Positions 12,318 through 23,570 of a DNA stretch of 64,000 nucleotides are shown piece after piece. Within the stretch, counting starts at the first letter, position 1. Each line of letters begins with the position of its first letter. The notes under the pieces were generated by a model, which searched no databases, was not told the origin of the DNA, and worked only from the letters and a program-made list of their open reading frames with translations. The DNA lies in contig CM030361.1 in the NCBI GenBank assembly GCA_017893485.1, positions 143,654,941 through 143,718,940 on the forward strand. Direction: 5' to 3'. The position numbers were made by a program, and so were the translations under genes. The DNA is from Hemerocallis citrina (lineage: Eukaryota > Streptophyta > Magnoliopsida > Asparagales > Asphodelaceae).

Positions 12318-12860
12318 TATTGATTCTAGAGGCTTAGTGATACCCAGGTACCAACAAAAGTAATGAAAATGAATAATTGATTTTTGAAAGGTGGCCAATA
12401 TAAGCTGTCGTTCTCGGTATATTTGTGTAAGACCGGTAGGAGGGTAAACTAGCTCTATGTAGTATAATTTATTCATGTTCAAACTTAAGAATTAGGTACT
12501 AAGTGAAGATGTAATAAATTTGGGCAAACGTAAGTGGAGGGCCTCTATATACTCGGGCGGTGGATTCTTAGTCTATAAACCCAGTTGGGCGGTAGATTCC
12601 GGGACTATGGTTGCTTGCGATGGAGGCGAGCCTTAATTAAATTCGGAATTATGATTGATCGGACAGTGGATTCCGGGATCATGAATAGTCGGACGGATAG
12701 TAGGCCGTACTCCAGTGTATATGTGTATACCAGTGCTAGAGGGACACTTGCGGGATGTTCGCACGACGAGGATTCTGTCTAGTCGGGCAGTGGATCTCCG
12801 AGACCGGAACTAGTACTCGTGGAATGTCTAAACTTTATTTTATTACTGGGTATTGATCAT

Positions 12861-13165
12861 GGCGAGGGATTAAACCCTTTAATGTGGAGTACGTAGGTGC
12901 TTGCCCTCAGGACCTATGTAGTATGGGATGCATAAAATCTGAACAAGTATGCATTAGTGTTATTGTAGTATAACACCTGCATTAGGCATTAAGTCATGTC
13001 ATACACTAACATATCTAGGGTGTTCACTCTTTACACTTTTATATGCATTCAAGTTTGTGATTTGTTAAAGTAAGAGATTTCGTTATAATACAGCATAGAG
13101 AGGATCGCTGTTTGTAACATTGCATCGGTTGTAAGCAACTGATGTGCCCACAGTTTCATTTGCAG
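12861..13165 (+). repeat. Conserved LTR tail block, copy in chromovirus 5' LTR
   Basis: The block begins GGCGAGGGATTAAACCC and runs through a GTGCTTGCCCTC segment, ATGTAGTATGGGATGCAT and an AACTGAYGTRCCCACAG segment to the acceptor-like CAG. Closely matching blocks lie at 23571-23873, 45211-45516 and 49698-50007, although the LTRs that hold them are much less alike elsewhere. Confidence 0.8.
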
Positions 13166-13305
13166 GACTTGGATCTTACAAGTAAATATAGAGATGAATT
13201 TGATGCCGATGATAGTCACATGTTCAAATTGTTGAAATTGTATATTTATCATGTTGTACTTCATTTACTTTTCGCTGCGTTATTGATGTAAAAGAACAAT
13301 GATGT

Positions 13306-13311
13306 AATAAA
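13306..13311 (+). promoter_or_regulatory. Poly(A) signal near chromovirus LTR end
   Basis: AATAAA lies about 90 bases before the LTR end. The same signal is at 24004-24009 in the 3' LTR, and a comparable one lies at 50163-50168 in LTR D. Confidence 0.5.
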
Positions 13312-13403
13312 AGTTTCAAAATTCCTTGTAAAATTGTACGAAGTGAAGTGTAGATCCTGTTGAGCTACGAATTACCATATTTTGGTATTCGGGGTGTTAC
13401 AAA

Positions 13404-13416
13404 TGGTATTAGAGCC
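13404..13416 (+). other. Primer-binding site of the chromovirus
   Basis: TGGTATTAGAGCC lies two bases after the LTR end. It matches the initiator Met-tRNA primer site (usually TGGTATCAGAGCC) with one C-to-T change. Confidence 0.88.
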
Positions 13417-13472
13417 AGGCTTCAATAAGTAGTACAAATTTACAAGGACAACACATTAGGGTGGACATTAGA

Positions 13473-13790
13473 GTGTGAGTTCAGCATATAGAGATTTAAA
13501 TGTAAGCAGTTTACATTTGTGTTGCTCTATACGCTGATGTTTCTCCTCCTTTTCCCTATAAGATGGCCAATCATCATGACCCCGAGAATGAGGTGAAATT
13601 GTTTGTTCCTTTCGAAGAAGAAGGAGACCAGGTGTGAGTTCAGCTTATAAAGATTTAAATATAAGTAGTTTATATTTGTATTGCTCTATACGCTGATGTT
13701 TCTCATCCTTTTCCCTATAAGATGGCTAATCATCATGACCCCGAGAATGAGGTGGAATGGTTTGTTCCTTTCGAAGAAGAAGGAGACCCA
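13473..13790 (+). repeat. 159 bp tandem duplication spanning the gag start
   Basis: Two adjacent units, 13473-13631 and 13632-13790, each begin GTGTGAGTTCAGC and end in GAAGAAGGAGACC. Each contains an ATGGC(C/T)AATCATCATG start, at about 13562 and 13722. The first start runs into the repeat junction after about 24 codons, so the second is the likely gag start. Confidence 0.88.
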
Positions 13791-14234
13791 GAACAGGAAG
13801 AGCTAATAGAGGAAGAAGAAGACCCAGAAGAGGAGGAAGAAGACCCAGAAGAAATAGAAGAATAACTACCCGATTCCAGGGAGATTACACCACCTCCACC
13901 TGATTCCCCAGAAGAATCCTAAGACAAAGAACCTATTCAAGATGACCAAAGTGGTGTTGTTACTTCTCTTCAGAGGGAGTTGGATGCCCAGAAGTGGAGA
14001 GTAAACCACTTAGAATCACGGCAAGCAGAGGATAGAGAACGCATTCATGATCTGAGTCACCAAGTATGGGAACTCGAAAAGCTCCCGCACATGAATGCCC
14101 AATACTTCGCTAAGCTGGAGCACATGACTCGCTGGGACAAGAAGGAGCATCATCAAAAGTTTGAAGACATGAAGAAAGCAATCCAAGAATTACAGGGAGA
14201 GCTCAGAGAAGCCAAGAGAAATTGTAGAATCTAG
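13722..14234 (+). pseudogene. Chromovirus gag, N-terminal remnant
   Basis: The frame starts MANHHDPENEVEW, then has a strongly acidic run of Glu/Asp/Pro and a predicted coiled coil (heptads around LQRELDAQKWRVNHLESRQ and KFEDMKKAIQELQGEL). In-frame TAA stops occur at 13863-13865 and at about 13919. The rest of gag, including the CCHC knuckle, and protease are missing: the sequence passes within about 30 bases from gag into RT. Confidence 0.78.
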
Positions 14235-14251
14235 GATGTCTTTATGTTAAA

Positions 14252-14454
14252 GTGATGAATGGATGTAAAAGCAAGTATCCGATTCCTCAAATCGATGATC
14301 TATTCGACCGTCTACAAGGAGAAACTATCTTCTCTAAAATAGATCTACGGTTGGGTTATCACCAGGTCCGAGTAAAGGAAGAAGACGTGCACAGGACGGC
14401 GTTCAAAACTCGACATGGCCACTATGAGTTCCTATTCATGCCGTTTGGAGAAAC
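14252..14454 (+). pseudogene. Chromovirus RT, N-terminal piece
   Basis: The motifs [32 protein letters not shown] and [10 protein letters not shown] are the standard Ty3 RT fingers and palm. The first catalytic Asp is in KIDLR. The frame is cut at 14454 by solo LTR G2 and continues at 18427 with NAPAIFIDIMNR. Confidence 0.9.
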
Positions 14455-17059
14455 TGTTACGCCTTGCTTCCCAAAAGAGAATACGGATACATGACTAAGC
14501 CCAGCGGATGATTTTCATCATCCATAAGCTGTCAAGATTTTTACAACATTTCACAAGAATAATCAGAGTCGGAAGCAAAAGAATCAACCAAGCATGCATA
14601 TATGAATCAAAATACCAACAGAATTACTTGAAACAAAATATATTAATCTCAAATAAACTAGATCTGAACAAGTCAATATCCTGGGTCACATTGCCCAAAT
14701 ACAAATAAATCCAAGTACAAGTACAATTGTTCAAAATAGGAAATAATAATAATAGCAAGAAATCATGATAGATTAACTCCAGCATCTAGTATCTCATCTC
14801 GCCTATTCCATCTGGCAGCTGATCTCCAAAATCTGCAATTTAATAAATTGCAGGAAGAGAAAAAAGAAAATAAACCCCCGTCAATACAAGTTACGGCCGC
14901 TTGTAGTGAAGGATACAAATACATGGAAAAAACTAACTAATAATATGGAATATGCATGATAATCAAAATAGAATACTAGCATGGCAAGATGAACAAGTGT
15001 AAATAGCATGTATCAAGTGTCAAATAAAACAAGTATCATGTAATCAAGTAACAAGTATCAAGAATCAAGTATCACGAAATCAAGTAACAAGTAACAAGTG
15101 TCAAGTAGTCAAGTACAAGTACAAGTATCATGCAACAGGTATCAGGTTATGTCAAGTCTTGTATTATTACTATCTAGGTAGCACTTCATGCATCCATACT
15201 TTTATTACATGGTTGCTATATTCAAATAGTTTCATTTAGATTTCGTAGGGGATTCTATAGGTCATGTACTCGAGTATCACAGAATCACATAACTTGGTCG
15301 GTAAACTTGATCAGTAACTTGATTGGTAACAGAAATTAACTTGATCGGTAACTTGATCGGTAACAGAAATTAACTTGATCAGGAACATGTCATACAGGAA
15401 ACACAAGTTTCCTTCCGAGTACAGGCTCATATATTGTCCACTACTAGATCTTTCCCTTAACCCCGGCTTAGTTATTTGTTATTATTAGCAAACAGGCATG
15501 TATGTGTCGCAAAATAGAGCAAGAATAATATGGTATGAACAAGTAACAAGTTCAGATTGAAATATAAACATGTACAGATGAAAGATAACATACAAAAGGA
15601 TAAAACAACGAGATTTCTAGTTCAGGACAGCATGATAGTACTGCACTAAAATAGGAAGTTTCGTTGCTACAAACATGCAAATCTGGATCCGTCAAAGAAT
15701 CTGAAAAATAGACTCTCGGCTGAATTCGGAAAACATATATAATTCATATAGTATTTCAAAAAAACATAACTCAAAACGGATTTGAATCCAGAAAACATGT
15801 TCAGTCAGAAATCAGAAGATTGTATTCAAAGTCAGGAAAACAGCATGAAAACTCTTTAATTAATCCACAAAAAATCTGGAGTGTTCCCCTATATGTTTAG
15901 CATCAGAATATAAAGTATCATAATTTTTCAATATAAATATTTTAGTCAACGAAAATCATAAAACATCAAGATGCAGTAGTTTTGTAAATCTGGAATTATA
16001 AACATTGCAGTACGAAAATAGAAATATCTCACAAACTGTAAACCGAAATCCAAATCCGGCAAAAGGGTGATAAAATAGATACAGTAGGCTAACTTTCATA
16101 TTCACGATTATTTTACAAATAGCGAGTAGAATTAGGTCGAAAATTAGGTTTTTTACTGAACAGTAGTAAAATTCTGCATGTAAAATCATTATTTGTGAGT
16201 ATGAAAAGGTTTGTAAAACTCCTCAAATAAATCTACCAAAATTCAGGGTTAATCCCAATCCGGTCTAGTTGTATTGTGCAAAATATTGGATCAAAATAAT
16301 ACTTTTAACATCATGATAAAAATAGATTACTCTTCAGAATTCATAGAAAACAAAACCTGGAAATCCCTCTATATCTCTGTAGTAAAATAGACATAACTCA
16401 CAAACCATAAAACGAAACTGAGATCTGTCAGAAGGGTTGGAATATACACAGAATTCTCTACAAATCATATTCACAAAATATTTTTAAATACTGACCTTAA
16501 TAGGGTCTAAAATACTGATCGAAACGAGAAAGCCAGCAAAACTAAATATATCACATATGCACAAAATCCCCTAGTTTATATGAAACTCTTCCAAAACACA
16601 ACCAAATACGAAATAGAGTATACTAGATATCCAAACAACACGGTATATGGTATTTTGCGAGTCCAAGACAAGTCTACCACAAAAAACATGAACGAGCATA
16701 TGATATCATATGAACAACACGCATATATACAACAAAAAGTGGTCAACCCTAGGTTATTTCATGTCATGTATGTCGTAAGGCAACTATGGTCGAATCATCA
16801 CTATAGAGACAATATCCACAAGGGAATTCACACACAAACTGTCTTTAGAACCTAACTACACTACAGGCGGTATTTAGTACTTGTATTACACAAAGAAAAG
16901 AATACAAGTTATTTGCCTGAGAGACGACGATAGAAATGAAGCAAAAGAAAGAATAATGAGAACGGATTTCCGGGTACGAACACAACGAACGAACGGACGA
17001 TCACGAGCAAGATCATGAACCCAAAGAACAAATATCCCACGAACACGGTCGGACGGTTG

Positions 17060-17150
17060 AGATCCAAAAGATCAAGATCAAGATGATCGGATCAGATCGA
17101 ATCAGATCGGACGGATCAGATCGAGATCAAGATCAAGATCAACAAGATTG
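17060..17150. repeat. GATCA/GATCGGA-rich simple repeat in solo LTR G2
   Basis: Repeated GATCAAGATCA, GATCAGATCG and GATCGGACG units occur here. The corresponding part of G1 lacks the expansion. Confidence 0.7.
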
Positions 17151-18169
17151 GATGGTCCCGATCAAGGTGATGATGAAGTTGATGATGATTGCGATCGAAC
17201 AGCCAAGAATCAATCAATCAAGATCAAGATTTCAAGATCATAATCAAACGGTCGGTTAGGAATTAATCAATTAAGGAACTCCATGGTGATGATGATCACG
17301 ATGATCGATGGCCCATGATCAAGGTGATCAACTTATATAACCAGTAACTCGACTGAACGACGAGACGATGGCCGGCGACTGGAGAGCAGTCGGGGCTGAT
17401 GGCAGCAAGGTGGCGCACTACAGGACGGAGGTCGCTGGCTAAGCACAGGGGTGCACGGGGAGGAGACGCGGTTATCGTCGAAGAGGAAAAGCACGGCGAC
17501 GGAAAAGTGCTGCAGAGGAGGGTGCAATCGCTGGGCTGTTGCTGGCGTGCGCTGTGGAGGTGCTGCCGAGGTGTCGACGAGGTGGTAGGGAGGTGCAGAG
17601 GGTGCTGGTGAGGTGGGTCACGGCGAACTACAGACGAGAGGAGGAGGCACGGCACAGGGTGCTGTCGGCATCGAGGTGAGGGGCATAGCACAGGGTGGTT
17701 GCAGTCTGGCATCGAGTGGCACTGCAGTCGGGTCGATCCTGCAGTCGCTGCTACTGTCGGCAGGGTGCAATCACGGCGGCGCGACTGGGGGTCACTAGGC
17801 AACGGAGGGTGCAAGGTGATAGGGATGATGGGAGAGAGCGGAAGAGACGGGGTGTTGGCTGACGATGCAGACGGATGGGGGAGAGAGAGATGCTGATGGG
17901 AGGGAGGTGAAGAGGAAACGACGCATGGGTTTATATAGGTTAAATGATTTTAGGGTTAGGGTGATATAGGGTGTGGGTTAAACGGGTTGTATTATAGGGT
18001 TTCGGGTGCAGGGTAAGTAGTTATAGGGTTTGGGGTGTATACAGGTTAATGGGTAGAGTTAGGTCTACAAATGGGTTTGGGCAGTAGTGTAATGGGTTAT
18101 GGGTATATGGGTAAAATCCAAAAGGAGGGGTTTTAAAAACTAATAAAAATATACAATTGAGATTTTATA

Positions 18170-18246
18170 GAAATGATAATAATAATAATACTGATAACAA
18201 TAATAATAATAACAGAAATAATAATAATAAGAGTAATAATAACAAA
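18170..18246. repeat. AAT/ATA microsatellite
   Basis: An imperfect trinucleotide run of AAT units interrupted by CTG, ACA and GAG lies near the terminus of solo LTR G2. Confidence 0.85.
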
Positions 18247-18426
18247 AGAGTACGAATTGTGTTACAATATAAAAATCATAGAAATAGTTACAAATAAAAC
18301 TATTGATCGAAAACCGATTTTAATAGGAGATCTAACAATACATTTTGACAAAAGAATTTAAAAAAATTTTAAATACATGAAATACACATAAAATACATTT
18401 TTTGAGAAAACAGGGGTTACAGTAAC

Positions 18427-19300
18427 CAATGCACCTGCTATTTTCATAGACATAATGAATAGGGGTCATGCGGCCGTTCATCGATTCTTTCGTCGTTGTG
18501 TTCATCGACGACATACTAGTCTACTCCAAGACAGAGGTAGAACATGTCGAGCACCTAGCAGAGGTACTGAAGAAGTTGCAGGAGCAGAAGCTATATGCAA
18601 AGTTGTCTAAGTGTGACTTCTGGAAAACCGAAGTCGCCTTCCTGGGTCACATCCTTTCTAAGGAGGGAGTGGCTACTGACCCCCAAAAGATTGAGGCAGT
18701 AAGAGATTGGCCAAGATCGACTACAGTGAAAGATATCAAGAGTTTTTTGGGGTTAACAGGCTACTACAGAAGATTCATTCAAGGCTACGCCCAGATAGCT
18801 GTGCCGCTCACGGGGCTTGCAAAGAAAAACATGAGTTTTGAATTACAGAATAGTGTGAGGCTAGCGTTCAGAAGTTGAAAGAGAGGTTAACTACCGCTCC
18901 CATTCTGGCTTTGCCAAAAGCAGGAGTCGACTATGATGTCTACAGCGATGCTTCCCATCGCAGACTGGGCTGTGTGCTGATGCAAGAAGGGAAGGTAATA
19001 GCTTATGGGTCTAGACAGATGAGGCCGCATAAGAAGAATTACCCAACCCACGATCTGGAGTTGGCAACAATCATCTTTGCACTAAAGCAGTGGAGGCACT
19101 ATGTATATGGGAAAAAGGTTAACATGTACACTGATCATAAGAGTCTAAAGTACATCTACCAGCAGAAGAACTTGAATCTGAGACAGCGGAGATGGTTGGA
19201 AGTGTTGGAAGATATCCGACACGAAATCAAGTACCATCCAGGCAAGAACAATATGGTGGCTGATGCGCTCAGCAGGAAGAGCAGTTTGTCCCGATTGATC
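18427..19300 (+). pseudogene. Chromovirus RT C-terminal part and RNase H
   Basis: RT resumes with the NAPAIF motif. An extra G near 18466 shifts the frame, after which the catalytic VFIDDILVYSK (about 18497-18530) and FLGLTGYYRRFIQGYAQIA appear. A second frame change near 18860 leads to RNase [32 protein letters not shown] and [10 protein letters not shown] carry its acidic residues, ending in [12 protein letters not shown] solo LTR separates it from the N-terminal RT piece. The element cannot make an active enzyme. Confidence 0.92.
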
Positions 19301-20823
19301 ACAACTCAGGAGAAGTTCGCAAAGGAACTTGATCGAGCAGAGATTGAGGTGGTGCTGCAAGGAATAGGGGCTTCATTAGCTCAGTTGAGACTTCAACCCA
19401 CATTGAGGGATAGGATTATCAACAGTCAGAAGATCGATCCGGAGATTCAGGAGATGAAAGAGCAGGTTGGCACCGGTAAGTTGACAGAATTCCAAGTGAA
19501 AGATGAGGTATTGTGGTTTGGAGAGCGGCTGTGTGTGCCAAATCAAGCAGAACAGAAGGAGAGCATTCTACAAGAAGCACATGCCACTTTATTATCTGTA
19601 CATCCAGGAAGTACCATGATGTACCGGATATAAAGCAGTATTTCTGGTGGTCAGGAATGAAGCAGGATGTGGCTGAGTTTGTCGCCAGGTGTGCAGTCTG
19701 TCAGCAGATCAAGGCCGAGAATCACAAACCCGGGGGTTTGTTGCAGCCATTACCCATTTCGGAGTGGAAGTGGGATAATATCAGTATTGACTTCATTACA
19801 GGATTGTCCAGGAGTTCCAAGGGCAACATTGCAATTTGGGTGATAGTGGACCGACTCACCAAAATGGCTCACTTTCTGACGATGAAGCTTACTTGGTCTG
19901 TGGAGAATTTAGCCGAATTGTATGTCGGGGAGATCGTGAGGCTATATGGAGTTCCTTTGTCGATTGTATCCGACCGAGATGCGCGATTTACCTCACATTT
20001 CTGGAGAAGTCTTCAAGCAGCTTTGGGGATGAAGAATGATTTCAGTACTACTTTCCAACCTCAGACTGATGGACAGACCGAGAGGGTCAACCGGGTACTA
20101 GAAGATATGCTAAAATATTGTATGTTGGATTTTGGCGACAGTTGGGAAAGGCATTTGGCTCTAGTGGAATTTGCCTACAATAATAGTTTCCAGACAAGCA
20201 TTGGGATGACACCTTATGAGGCTCTGTATGGAAGGAAGTGTAGAACACCGGTGTGTTGGTATGAAGTGGGGGAACGACAGCTGTATGGGCCAGAGATTGT
20301 GCAACAAGCCTCGGAAAAGATTGACTTAATCAGAAAGAGGTTAGTCGACGCCCAGAGCAAACAGAAAGTTATGCCGACAACCGGAGGAAAGATCTGGAGT
20401 TTGAGGAAGATGACTTTGTCTTTGTGAAGGTGTCTCCAACCAAGGGAGTGATTCGGTTTGAAAGGGGAGGGAAATTAGCCCCGGGATACATAGGTCCTTA
20501 TAAGATATTGAAGAGAATTGGGAAGATGGCTTATCGGTTAGAACTACTGGAAGAGTTGGCCCAGGTACACAATGTCTTCCGTGTATCTATGCTGCGAGGC
20601 TATATTCTAGATCCGAGTCACCATTTGCCCGAAGTGCTAGATGGTTTGCAGTTGGATTTGAGCTACACTGAGTGTCCAATAGAGATTGTGGATCGACGGG
20701 AGAAAGTCTTGAGGAATAAGACTATACCTATGGTTAAGGTCGTTTAGAGAAACCAACTTGTTGAGGAGGCCACTTGGGAATCAGAGGAGAAAATGATGAA
20801 AGATCACCCTGAGCTTTTCAAAT
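19301..20823 (+). pseudogene. Chromovirus integrase with C-terminal chromodomain-like tail
   Basis: An HHCC zinc region is visible (H-x-HPGST, then CAVCQQIKAENHKPGG), interrupted by a frame change near 19590. The catalytic core has the D,D,E triad in SIDFITGLSR, SDRDARFTSHFW and QTDGQTERVNR. The frame changes again near 20370, before DDFVFVKVSPTKGVIRF and GPYKILKRIGKMAYRLEL (the GPY/F module). The tail (IVDRREKVLRNKTIPMVKV, then a stop at 20745-20747, then TWESEEKMMKDHPELF) looks like the chromodomain of chromoviruses. The stop falls where a tryptophan is usual. Confidence 0.92.
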
Positions 20824-20902
20824 AAAAATTAGTAAATTTTTTTTTTCTTCTCACTTTGTTTTTCTCACTCTTTAAGTGTAGTTCCAAGGACGGAGCTATT
20901 CT

Positions 20903-20912
20903 AAGGAGGGAA
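20903..20912 (+). other. Polypurine tract of the chromovirus
   Basis: AAGGAGGGAA lies just before TG and the 3' LTR start at 20916. Confidence 0.8.
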
Positions 20913-21421
20913 TGTTGTAACATCCCGTATAAAATTCTTAAATGAAAAATACATTTCTTATTTTTACACGTGCAACGATATGCAATTTCATCTTATGATT
21001 TTTTATTCTCAATTTTATTTAAAAGTTATGCACAATTTCCTTTCATTCATTTTTTTTGCATATTAGAGCCCATAGGCCTAATAGAAGACTCTAAGCTCAT
21101 TAAAATAAATTAAATAAATAAAAATAGACCAAGCCCACAAGAGAAAGCCCACTAAAAAAAATCCTACAATTAGTTGTACACTTGTCATGTAAACAACATG
21201 TACAAATAAATAAATAACAACTAACAAATGAGAGTGTGTGCTTGTGGGTTGCACGTGCACGTAGTGCAACCCAAAAGTCACAAGAAGAGTTAGTCATGCA
21301 TAAGAATAGGAAGAGTTGGGAGTTTGTGAGAGTAATGGTGAGTGGGCAATTAGTGAAGGGGGGTATGTAGGTTATGAATTAGAACACTTAATTTAAGTAG
21401 TAGAAGAGCCTTCTCAAACCC

Positions 21422-21429
21422 TATAAATA
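21422..21429 (+). promoter_or_regulatory. TATA box of chromovirus 3' LTR
   Basis: TATAAATA lies at the position matching 7330-7337, with a G-box CACGTG upstream at 21252-21257. Confidence 0.65.
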
Positions 21430-22997
21430 CCACCCCCTTTCCTTCATAATCTTGCACCAAAGATCAAAAGAAACAAAAGATAAAAATAAGAAAGAGAGGA
21501 AAAGAAAGAGAGAATTGTTTGAGTTCTTACTTTGAGGAAGGAGAGCTTGCTAGGAGAAGAAGAAAGTCTCATTCTTGGAGCTAGGAGCAACTTCTAGGAG
21601 TCTTCTTCTACTTTAGAATCTTCATTTGAGGTGGGTGTCTTCTTGAGCTTTCTAATTTATAGTATCATGTATGTGTAGATAAATTGATAGATAAACTTGA
21701 TAAGCATATGAGTAGTGATTAAATTGAAATGATGATATTTAGAATGAATGCAAGCTAATTGAAATATTTTCATGAAGATAAGTTGAATTGATGTTGTTTA
21801 ATTGCATGGTAGTACATCTTGATTAGATTAAATGATATGAAAATAGATTTGTACACAAAGTTACTAATTCATGCAAAGAAAGTTATTGTTTTAAATTTTG
21901 TTTACACTTTAGAAAATCATATCTAATAAAATAGTTGAAATCTGGAACTAAAACTTTTTAGGGGAGCATCTTGTATATGTCAGTAGCATCTCTTTAAAAT
22001 TTCATAAGATTTGGAGTTCGTTTACTATTTTAGTAAATTCTAAACTCAAAACTGGTTAGTAGTTGGCTGGTTGCAGGAATTCTGCACACCTTTCAGTTTT
22101 AGATTAATTCAGCATTGTAAATGATATAATTTGAGAAGAGTCAGAACTAATAAATTATAGTAGACACGTTAACCTTTCTGAAAAGTCCAAGAACTCAAAT
22201 TTTCATAAAGAATTGGATTTTATATGAATTTTACAAGGCTGTACAGTAGCAGTATTTCAGTATCTCGACCCCACTGTATATTTTGAAGAATTCAGGGTTA
22301 TAGATATGGTATTTCGAGAAAACTGATAACTACAAAATAAAAGTAGACTTGTATACCTTCAGTTTTATATAAAGAACGCTAAGTTTTGTGAAGCATACAA
22401 TTCTATGATTTTTACAAATAGCATGAAATGCAGTTTTCTAACATTGAATTTACTATTTTGCAATGTTACTTAAACGACTTGATTGAAAATATATTCTCAC
22501 TTTTTAAGTTATGTTTTGGCAAAGTAAAGATCATATTCATGAGTAGATGAAATGTGAACTTAAGAAATACATATATATACACGATTAAGATGTTAAGATT
22601 AGTTCAAAATAAATCAAAGGAAGATGAAAGATAAATTTTAAAGAGATTATGTCTTAATCTTAATTAATTTGATTCAAGAAAGTTTTGGATGAATATGAAA
22701 AATATTTGTGAAAATGAATAGGTTGAGATTGTACCTATTGATGAATGAATAAGAATGCATGAACGAATTTGAATAAATTATGAATGCATGAAATTTGAGA
22801 ATATGAATTATAAGGGGATGAGTACCCCAAGTTGTTGAACATGGAAACATGTTAATTCTAGAGGCTTAGTGACACCCAGGTACCTGGCAAAAGTAATGGA
22901 AATGAATAATTGATTTTTGAGAAGTGGCCAATATAGGCTGTCGTTCTCGGTATTTTTGTGTAAGACCGGTAGGAGGGTAAACTAGCTCTATGTAGTA

Positions 22998-23174
22998 CTA
23001 GTAGTTTACACGTGCGATGCACGTATTAATAAATATAGTTTTTTTAGAAGTAAAAATTCAGACGTAGTCTGGATTTGATCTAAAACCTCATTTACAATAG
23101 TTATGCATGTGCATTGCACGGGTTGGTAGATGGACAAAGTACACTAAGGCCTTATCCTATTATAATAGTAGAGA
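22998..23174 (-). mobile_element. Non-autonomous Helitron (177 bp)
   Basis: Read on the minus strand it starts TCTCTACTATTATAATAGG and ends with a short GC hairpin (ACGTGCATCGCACGT) followed by AAACTACTAG. These are the TC 5' end, the 3' hairpin and the CTRR 3' end expected of a Helitron. It sits between A and T with no target duplication, and the chromovirus 5' LTR has the empty site (TATGTAGTA|TAATTTATTC). It has no coding capacity. Confidence 0.88.
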
Positions 23175-23570
23175 TAATTTATTCATGTTCAAACTTAAGA
23201 ATTAGGCACTAAGTGAAGATGTAATAAACTTGGGCAAACATAAGTGGAAGGCCTCTATATAGTCGGGCGGTGGATTCCGGGACTATAGACCTAGTCGAGC
23301 GGTAGATTCTGGGACTGTGGTTGCTTGCGATGGAGGCAAGCCTTAATTGAATCTGGGATTATGATTGATCGGGTGGTGAATTCCGGGATCATGAACAGTC
23401 GGGCGGATAGTAGGTCGTACTCCAGTGTATATGTGTATATCGGGGCTAGAGGGACACTTGCAGGATGTTCGCACGACGAGAATTCTGTATAGTCGGGCGG
23501 TAGATCTCCGGAACTAGAATCTGTACTCGTGAAATGTCTAAACTTTGTTTTATTACTTGGTAGTTATCAT

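Larger units (their letters stand above)
7539..13165 (+). other. Putative intron inside chromovirus 5' LTR
   Basis: About 200 bases downstream of the TATA box the sequence reads GAG|GTGGGTG, a good plant splice donor. Near the LTR end it reads CATTTGCAG|GACTTGG, a good acceptor. If used, splicing would remove most of the LTR (about 2.1 kb net without the solo LTR insert) and join a short leader to the gag leader. The same donor-acceptor arrangement is seen in LTRs B, D and E of this window. This is inferred from sequence only. Confidence 0.45.
6821..13401 (+). repeat. Chromovirus 5' LTR (about 3.03 kb, interrupted)
   Basis: The LTR starts CGTAACAT, where the 3' copy has TGTAACAT, so its first base has mutated. 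It ends GGGGTGTTACA. It aligns to 20916-24099 except for a 3547 bp insert at 8771-12317 and the Helitron present only in the 3' copy. By eye the two copies differ at a handful of positions per 100 bases. Confidence 0.93.
14455..18421 (-). mobile_element. Solo LTR G2 (3967 bp, Ty3-type), inverted, inside chromovirus RT
   Basis: On the plus strand it runs TGTTACGCC...GGGGTTACA, so on its own strand it starts TGTAACCCC. It is flanked by GAAAC (14450-14454) and GTAAC (18422-18426), a 5 bp duplication with one change. It is the same family as G1 but about 420 bp longer. Much of the extra length is GATCA-rich sequence at about 17030-17260. No coding domain is visible inside. The minus-strand frame at 17296-17814 is low-complexity leader. 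Confidence 0.85.
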
